A program made the translations under genes and the position numbers. 9,925 nt of DNA from Deltaproteobacteria bacterium (GTDB lineage Bacteria; Desulfobacterota; Desulfuromonadia; Desulfuromonadales; Geothermobacteraceae), in NCBI GenBank assembly GCA_003695205.1, contig RFIO01000328.1:1-9925 (forward strand), in the 5' to 3' direction. The stretch's first letter is position 1, and every line of letters starts with the position of its first letter. The notes under the pieces were generated by a model. That model was given only the letters and a program-made list of their open reading frames with translations, was not told where the DNA came from and made no database searches. Positions 6,672 through 9,925 of this stretch are shown here, piece after piece.

Positions 6672-6869
6672 ATGAAGCGCGGCGGATATACCCTGTGCAT
6701 GCTCCTTTTGGCCCTGATCCTGATCGGCGGCATGATTCTGTGCGATCAGCCGGCGCGCACGGCCGACATCGAACCCGTCAGCCTGCAGGCGTCCGGCGGG
6801 CGCGCGGACCTGCCCCGCCTCGAAAGCCGGCTTGACGCCATCGCCCGGGCCGCCATTCACCCCTACTGA
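6672..6869 (+). CDS. Small hypothetical protein with N-terminal membrane segment or signal peptide (65 aa)
   Basis: The start ATG at 6672 is preceded by AGGAGGTG (AGGAGG at 6659-6664), a near-perfect Shine-Dalgarno seven bases away. This makes a real gene likely despite the short length. The 65-residue product begins MKRGGYTLCMLLLALILIGG, a positively charged start followed by one strongly hydrophobic helix (about residues 7-24). The rest is a short, soluble, mixed-charge tail (DIEPVSLQASGGRADLPRLE, ending AIHPY). It could be a single-pass membrane protein or a secreted peptide. Cys24 is not in a convincing lipobox. A longer TTG start at 6606 is in frame but has no RBS. I do not recognise the family. 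The gene is divergent from DUF2270 and is followed by paired hairpins and a strong terminator. Confidence 0.65.
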   Translation: MKRGGYTLCMLLLALILIGGMILCDQPARTADIEPVSLQASGGRADLPRLESRLDAIARAAIHPY

Positions 6870-6917
6870 AAAAAGACAACCTAAACAGGCGTTTGACTCA
6901 GGAAAGCCGCCCCCCAT

Positions 6918-6954
6918 CCCCCTCAAGGGGGTGGCAACGTTCAGGTTGCCACCC
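6918..6954. repeat. Two overlapping, mutually exclusive hairpins
   Basis: Hairpin 1 is CCCCC (6918-6922), loop TCAA, GGGGG (6927-6931). Hairpin 2 is GGGTGGCAAC (6929-6938), a 6-base loop, then GTTGCCACCC (6945-6954), a perfect 10-bp stem. They share the GGG at 6929-6931, so both cannot form fully. Neither has a T-tract. They lie in the 3' region of the small membrane protein gene, 29 bases before the terminator at 6983. Confidence 0.6.
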
Positions 6955-6982
6955 GGGAGCCACCGGCACAGCCAGAAAAGAC

Positions 6983-7014
6983 AAAAGCCCGGCCGCCTTC
7001 GCGGCCGGGCTTTT
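6983..7014. terminator. Strong bidirectional intrinsic terminator
   Basis: A perfect 14-bp stem, AAAAGCCCGGCCGC (6983-6996) with GCGGCCGGGCTTTT (7001-7014), is closed by the loop CTTC. It serves the plus-strand small protein gene and the minus-strand hemB, whose stop codon is 24 bases away at 7039. Confidence 0.95.
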
Positions 7015-7038
7015 CTGACCTGTCCCTCCGACAGCCTG

Positions 7039-8013
7039 TCAGCCGCTGAGCAGCCTGGCCGCCTCCTTGGCGTGGTAGGTGATAATCAGGTCGGCACCGG
7101 CCCGCTTCATCGCCGTCAGGGTTTCCAGCATCACCCTGTCGCCGTCGATCCAGCCCTTTTCGGCGGCGGCCTTGATCATCGAATATTCCCCGGAAACGTT
7201 GTAACAGACCATCGGCAGATCGAAACGCTCCTTCAGGTCACGAATGATATCGAGGTAGGCCAGCGCCGGCTTGACCATGAGGAAATCGGCGCACTCCTGG
7301 ACGTCGAGGGCCGCTTCACGAAAGGCCTCGATACGGTTGGCCGGGTCCATCTGGTAGGAGCGGCGATCACCGAACTGCGGTGTCGATTCGGCGGCGTCGC
7401 GGAAGGGGCCATAGTAGGCGCTGGCGTACTTGACCGCGTAGCTCATCACGGGGATGTGGCTGAACCCGTTGGCGTCGAGCACCTCGCGGATCGCCGCCAC
7501 CCGGCCGTCCATCATGTCCGAGGGGGCAACGATATCGGCACCGGCCTGCGCGTGCGACAGCGCCTCGGCCGCCAGCAGTTTCAGCGTCTCATCGTTATCG
7601 ACGTCGCCGTCCCTGATGACGCCGCAGTGACCATGATCGGTGTACTCGCACATGCAGACATCGGTGATCACCACCAGTTCCGGCACCTCGGCCTTGATGG
7701 CACGCACCGTGCGCTGGATGATCCCCTCATCGCTGTATGCATCCTGGCCGAGCGGGTCCTTGCACTCGGGAATGCCGAACAGGATCACCGCCGGGATGCC
7801 GAGTTCATAGACCTCCCTGGCCTCGGCGACGATATGTTCGATCGACTGCTGATAGATGCCCGGCATCGACGGAATCGGATTTTTGATGTTGTCGCCATGG
7901 GCGGAAAACATCGGGTAGATGAAATCATCGACGCTCAGGCTGGTTTCGCGCACCATGCGCCGCAGGTTGTCATTCCGGCGCAGGCGGCGGGCACGATATT
8001 CAGGGAAAAACAT
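7039..8013 (-). CDS. hemB: Delta-aminolevulinic acid dehydratase (porphobilinogen synthase)
   Basis: Condenses two molecules of 5-aminolevulinate to porphobilinogen, the first common pyrrole of heme, siroheme and cobalamin synthesis, in the cytoplasm. The 324-residue length is normal. Both active-site lysines are present: Lys195 in MSYAVKYASAYYGPF and Lys248 in DFLMVKPALAYLD. Three cysteines, C120, C122 and C130 in DVCMCEYTDHGHCG, mark the zinc-requiring class of the enzyme; in the other class this motif is Asp-rich. An internal region near YYGPFRDAAESTPQFGDRR is the usual flexible active-site lid. The start ATG has AGGAGAGG (8017-8024) a few bases upstream. It is the last gene of the hemC–cobA-hemD–hemB operon, separated from the fusion gene by 62 bases holding the 7-bp repeat array, and ends at the terminator at 6983-7014. 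Confidence 0.98.
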   Translation of the reverse strand: MFFPEYRARRLRRNDNLRRMVRETSLSVDDFIYPMFSAHGDNIKNPIPSMPGIYQQSIEHIVAEAREVYELGIPAVILFGIPECKDPLGQDAYSDEGIIQRTVRAIKAEVPELVVITDVCMCEYTDHGHCGVIRDGDVDNDETLKLLAAEALSHAQAGADIVAPSDMMDGRVAAIREVLDANGFSHIPVMSYAVKYASAYYGPFRDAAESTPQFGDRRSYQMDPANRIEAFREAALDVQECADFLMVKPALAYLDIIRDLKERFDLPMVCYNVSGEYSMIKAAAEKGWIDGDRVMLETLTAMKRAGADLIITYHAKEAARLLSG

Positions 8014-8034
8014 GGGCCTCTCCTGTGAATCGGC

Positions 8035-8085
8035 TAAGGGCGAAAGGCTGAGGGCGGACGGCAGACCTTTGGCCCTTAGCCTTTG
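8035..8085. repeat. 7-bp tandem repeat array in converging orientation at the hemD–hemB junction
   Basis: Four tandem 7-mers of the form NRARGGC run on the plus strand: TAAGGGC, GAAAGGC, TGAGGGC and GGACGGC (8035-8062), the last with one mismatch. After two bases come three units in the reverse orientation, ACCTTTG, GCCCTTA and GCCTTTG (8065-8085), the first with one mismatch. Together they form an inverted repeat: GGCTAAGGGC (8032-8041) pairs perfectly with GCCCTTAGCC (8072-8081), extended by a further 5 bp across one mismatch. The array overlaps the final codons and stop codon of the cobA-hemD gene. Confidence 0.7.
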
Positions 8086-9620
8086 GCCGAGTTTTGGAAA
8101 AATTCAACCACCTTTTCGACCATCCCTTCCAGAGTCGATGTAGCGGCCTGGGCGGCGACCTCCAGCCCGAGCCGCCGCATCGTCCGGCTGGTTTCCGGAC
8201 CGATGGAAAAAAGCGGCAATTGCGCCAGCTGCCGGCGCTGGTCCGCATCCGCCAGTTCGATCAGGTTGGTCACCGTCGACGAGGCGGTGAAGGTCACGGC
8301 ATCAAGCCCCTGCTTCAGCGCCTGGGCCAGACGGCCCGCTCCTTCGGGGTCGGGCAGGGTGCGGTACAGAACCGGCGCGTCGACCCGCGCACCGGCGGCA
8401 CTCAGCTGGTCAGGAATGACACTTCTGGCCAGCTGGGCGCGCGGGTAGAGAATGCGGCGCCCCGCAACTCCGAGGCTTGTCAGTTCCGCCACCACCCCTT
8501 CGGCGCGACTGTCGACCGGAACGATGTCGGCATTCAGATGATAGCCGCGCAGCGACTCTGCGGTCTTGGGCCCGACCGCCACCAGACGCAGGCCGCCCAG
8601 GGCCCGCACGTCGAGGCCGAGGTAGCCGAGGCGGGCAAAAAAACGCTCGACGGCGTTGGCCGAGGTCAGAATCAGATCATCATATTCGGCCAAATGCCGC
8701 AATGCCTGGTCCAGCGGCGCGCAATCCTCCGGATCGGCGAATCGGATCACCGGACAGAGCACCGCCTCGGCGCCGCGCTGTTCCAGCAATCGGGCGAATT
8801 CGCTGCCGGCCGAGGCCGAACGGGTCACCAGGATGCGCTTGCCCAGCAGGGGACGGTCTTCGAACCAGCGCAACTGCCGGCGCAGGCCGACGACCTCGCC
8901 GACCACGATTACCGCCGGCGGTTTCAGGCCGACCCGCGCCACGTCGTCGACGATGGTCTCCAGGGTCCCCTCCACAACCTGCTGCCGCGGCGTAGTCGCC
9001 CAGCGGATCACCGCCACAGGCGTCTCAGGCGCGCGGCCGTGCGCCATCATCTTTTCACAGATGACCGGCAGGTTGGTCATGCCCATGTAGAAGACCAGGG
9101 TTCCCAGACCGGTAGCAATCTTGTCCCAGTCGAGGCTGGAGAGCTTTTTCTCCGGTTTCTCATGCCCGGTGAACAGTCCCAGGCTGGTGGTAAAATCCCG
9201 GTGGGTCAGCGGGATGCCGGCATAGGCGGCGGCCGCGAAACCGGCGGTGACCCCGGGGACGACTTCGAAGGGGATGCCGGCCTCGTGCAGCAGCGAAGCC
9301 TCTTCGCCACCACGACCGAAAATAAAGGGATCGCCGCCCTTCAGGCGCACGACGGTCCGGCCGGCGCGGGCGTGGTCGAGCAACAGGGCGTTGATGTGCT
9401 CCTGGGGGGTGTGATGGCATCCGCAGGTCTTGCCGACATAGATCCGTTCGGCATCGACCGGCGCCTCGTCAAGAAAGACCGGATTGGCGAGGTAATCGTA
9501 GATGACCACCTCGGCCCGGCGCAGGCAGGCCAGCCCCCTGGCCGTGATCAAACCGGGGTCCCCCGGCCCGGCACCGACCAGGTAGACCCGTCCGCTCGCC
9601 TGCTTCGGACTCTCCGTCAA
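8076..9620 (-). CDS. cobA-hemD: Fused uroporphyrinogen-III C-methyltransferase / uroporphyrinogen-III synthase
   Basis: A 514-residue two-enzyme fusion. The N-terminal half (about 11-250) is a SAM-dependent uroporphyrinogen-III methyltransferase (CobA/SUMT) that makes precorrin-2. Its motifs are VYLVGAGPGDPGL (12-24), RLKGGDPFIFGRGGEE (92-107), VVPGVTAG (120-127) and PLTHRD (137-142). The C-terminal half (about 258-514) is uroporphyrinogen-III synthase (HemD), which cyclises hydroxymethylbilane; GKRILVTRSASAGSEFARLL opens it and DAVTFTASSTV is the typical conserved block. The fusion is common in Geobacter-type bacteria and many Gram-positives. No ATG lies near the start; I accept TTG at 9618-9620, which has AAGGGA seven bases upstream and leaves the usual short lead before the Gly-rich loop. 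The gene begins 13 bases after hemC. A Cys/His-rich stretch, KTCGCHH (64-70), looks unusual. The last codons lie in a 7-bp repeat array. Confidence 0.96.
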   Translation of the reverse strand: MTESPKQASGRVYLVGAGPGDPGLITARGLACLRRAEVVIYDYLANPVFLDEAPVDAERIYVGKTCGCHHTPQEHINALLLDHARAGRTVVRLKGGDPFIFGRGGEEASLLHEAGIPFEVVPGVTAGFAAAAYAGIPLTHRDFTTSLGLFTGHEKPEKKLSSLDWDKIATGLGTLVFYMGMTNLPVICEKMMAHGRAPETPVAVIRWATTPRQQVVEGTLETIVDDVARVGLKPPAVIVVGEVVGLRRQLRWFEDRPLLGKRILVTRSASAGSEFARLLEQRGAEAVLCPVIRFADPEDCAPLDQALRHLAEYDDLILTSANAVERFFARLGYLGLDVRALGGLRLVAVGPKTAESLRGYHLNADIVPVDSRAEGVVAELTSLGVAGRRILYPRAQLARSVIPDQLSAAGARVDAPVLYRTLPDPEGAGRLAQALKQGLDAVTFTASSTVTNLIELADADQRRQLAQLPLFSIGPETSRTMRRLGLEVAAQAATSTLEGMVEKVVEFFQNSAKG

Positions 9621-9633
9621 GGCAATATCCCTT

Positions 9634-9925
9634 CTAGTCTTCGAAGGTCTGGCAGCCGTAAACCTCGTTGAGGATGCGACCGGCGCCCTTGTCGATCAGG
9701 TCCTCGGCCAGAGCCTTGCCGATGGCGGCGGCCTGGTCGGTCGAACCGGACTTCTCACCGCGGATGACCTCCTGGCCGTCAACGCTGGCGACCAGCCCCT
9801 TGAGGGTCAGGGTACCGGCCTCGACGGTGGCGTGCGCGGCGATGGGGACCTGGCAGCCGCCCTCGAGGCGGGCCAGCAGGGCGCGCTCGGCGATCACCGC
9901 GGCGGCCGTGTCCGGTTCATTGAAA
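9634..9925 (-). CDS. hemC: Porphobilinogen deaminase (hydroxymethylbilane synthase), C-terminal part
   Basis: Polymerises four porphobilinogens into hydroxymethylbilane, the substrate of the adjacent HemD domain. Only the C-terminal 96 residues are in the window; the open frame runs off the edge at 9925 (it reads FNEPDTAAAVIAERALL just inside it). The diagnostic motif RLEGGCQVPIAAHA is present, and its cysteine (codon 9853-9855) is the one that carries the dipyrromethane cofactor. The C-terminal domain, through GAGRILNEVYG, is complete, ending in TAG at 9634-9636. It is the upstream neighbour of cobA-hemD by 13 bases, so the two are co-transcribed. The gene's start and promoter are outside the window. 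Confidence 0.96.
   Translation of the reverse strand, partial: FNEPDTAAAVIAERALLARLEGGCQVPIAAHATVEAGTLTLKGLVASVDGQEVIRGEKSGSTDQAAAIGKALAEDLIDKGAGRILNEVYGCQTFED

Noticed and set aside
6714..6749. Lipobox for a lipoprotein in the small membrane protein (Cys24)
   Set aside because: The residues before the cysteine are M-I-L, without the small residue (Gly/Ala/Ser) needed just before it.
6832..8028. Long plus-strand frame opposite hemB
   Set aside because: It is a shadow of hemB; the composition is repetitive His/Arg/Gly/Asp and no RBS precedes it. The frames at 5557-6510 and 8094-9671 are rejected for the same reason.
1..9925. Mobile elements, CRISPR arrays, tRNA/rRNA genes or defence systems
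   Set aside because: I found no transposase, integrase, spaced direct repeats, tRNA-like cloverleaf or nuclease genes. Composition looks even along the window.

Overview
The window is GC-rich, densely coding bacterial chromosome. Gene content and order point to Deltaproteobacteria of the Desulfuromonadales/Geobacter type: a hemC – cobA-hemD fusion – hemB cluster, a Prc-type tail-specific protease, a TIGR04211-type SH3/anchor protein, a DUF2270 membrane protein and a single-domain M16 peptidase. The taxonomic placement is inferred from gene content and protein resemblance, not from a search. I see no insertion sequence, CRISPR array, tRNA or rRNA, and no phage genes.

Layout. Plus strand, 39-4515: periplasmic protease prc; an SH3-domain, coiled-coil, membrane-anchored envelope protein with its own good sigma-70-like promoter; a roughly 280-base intergenic leader; and a class I PLP aminotransferase that resembles alanine aminotransferases. 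A strong bidirectional terminator (4539-4578) separates this block from the convergent minus-strand pair DUF2270 -> M16 peptidase (6567-4591). The divergent plus-strand unit next to that pair is a 65-codon membrane-type small protein with a near-perfect Shine-Dalgarno. A 14-bp bidirectional terminator (6983-7014) then meets the end of the tetrapyrrole operon on the minus strand: hemC (cut by the window edge) -> cobA-hemD -> hemB.

How the genes work together. HemB makes porphobilinogen, HemC polymerises it to hydroxymethylbilane, and the HemD half of the fusion cyclises this to uroporphyrinogen III. The CobA half methylates uroporphyrinogen III to precorrin-2, the branch toward siroheme, cobalamin or the alternative heme route. 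Prc and the SH3 protein both act in the cell envelope. The DUF2270 and M16 genes are 15 bases apart and probably co-transcribed.

Most interesting point. The leader before the aminotransferase carries, in order, a perfect TTGACA, an AGGA ribosome-binding site, a 38-codon ORF that is one-third alanine with four Ala codons in a row, and a perfect intrinsic terminator just upstream of the aminotransferase RBS. Short segments in the leader could form mutually exclusive terminator and antiterminator pairings in the right places. This is the geometry of a translation-coupled transcription attenuator, here possibly sensing alanine. Simpler explanations (a 3' terminator of the upstream gene, or chance alanine richness in GC-rich DNA) remain open. 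Other unusual items are a 7-bp repeat array with converging orientation at the end of hemD, two competing hairpins downstream of the small protein gene, and two genes whose best start codons are TTG.
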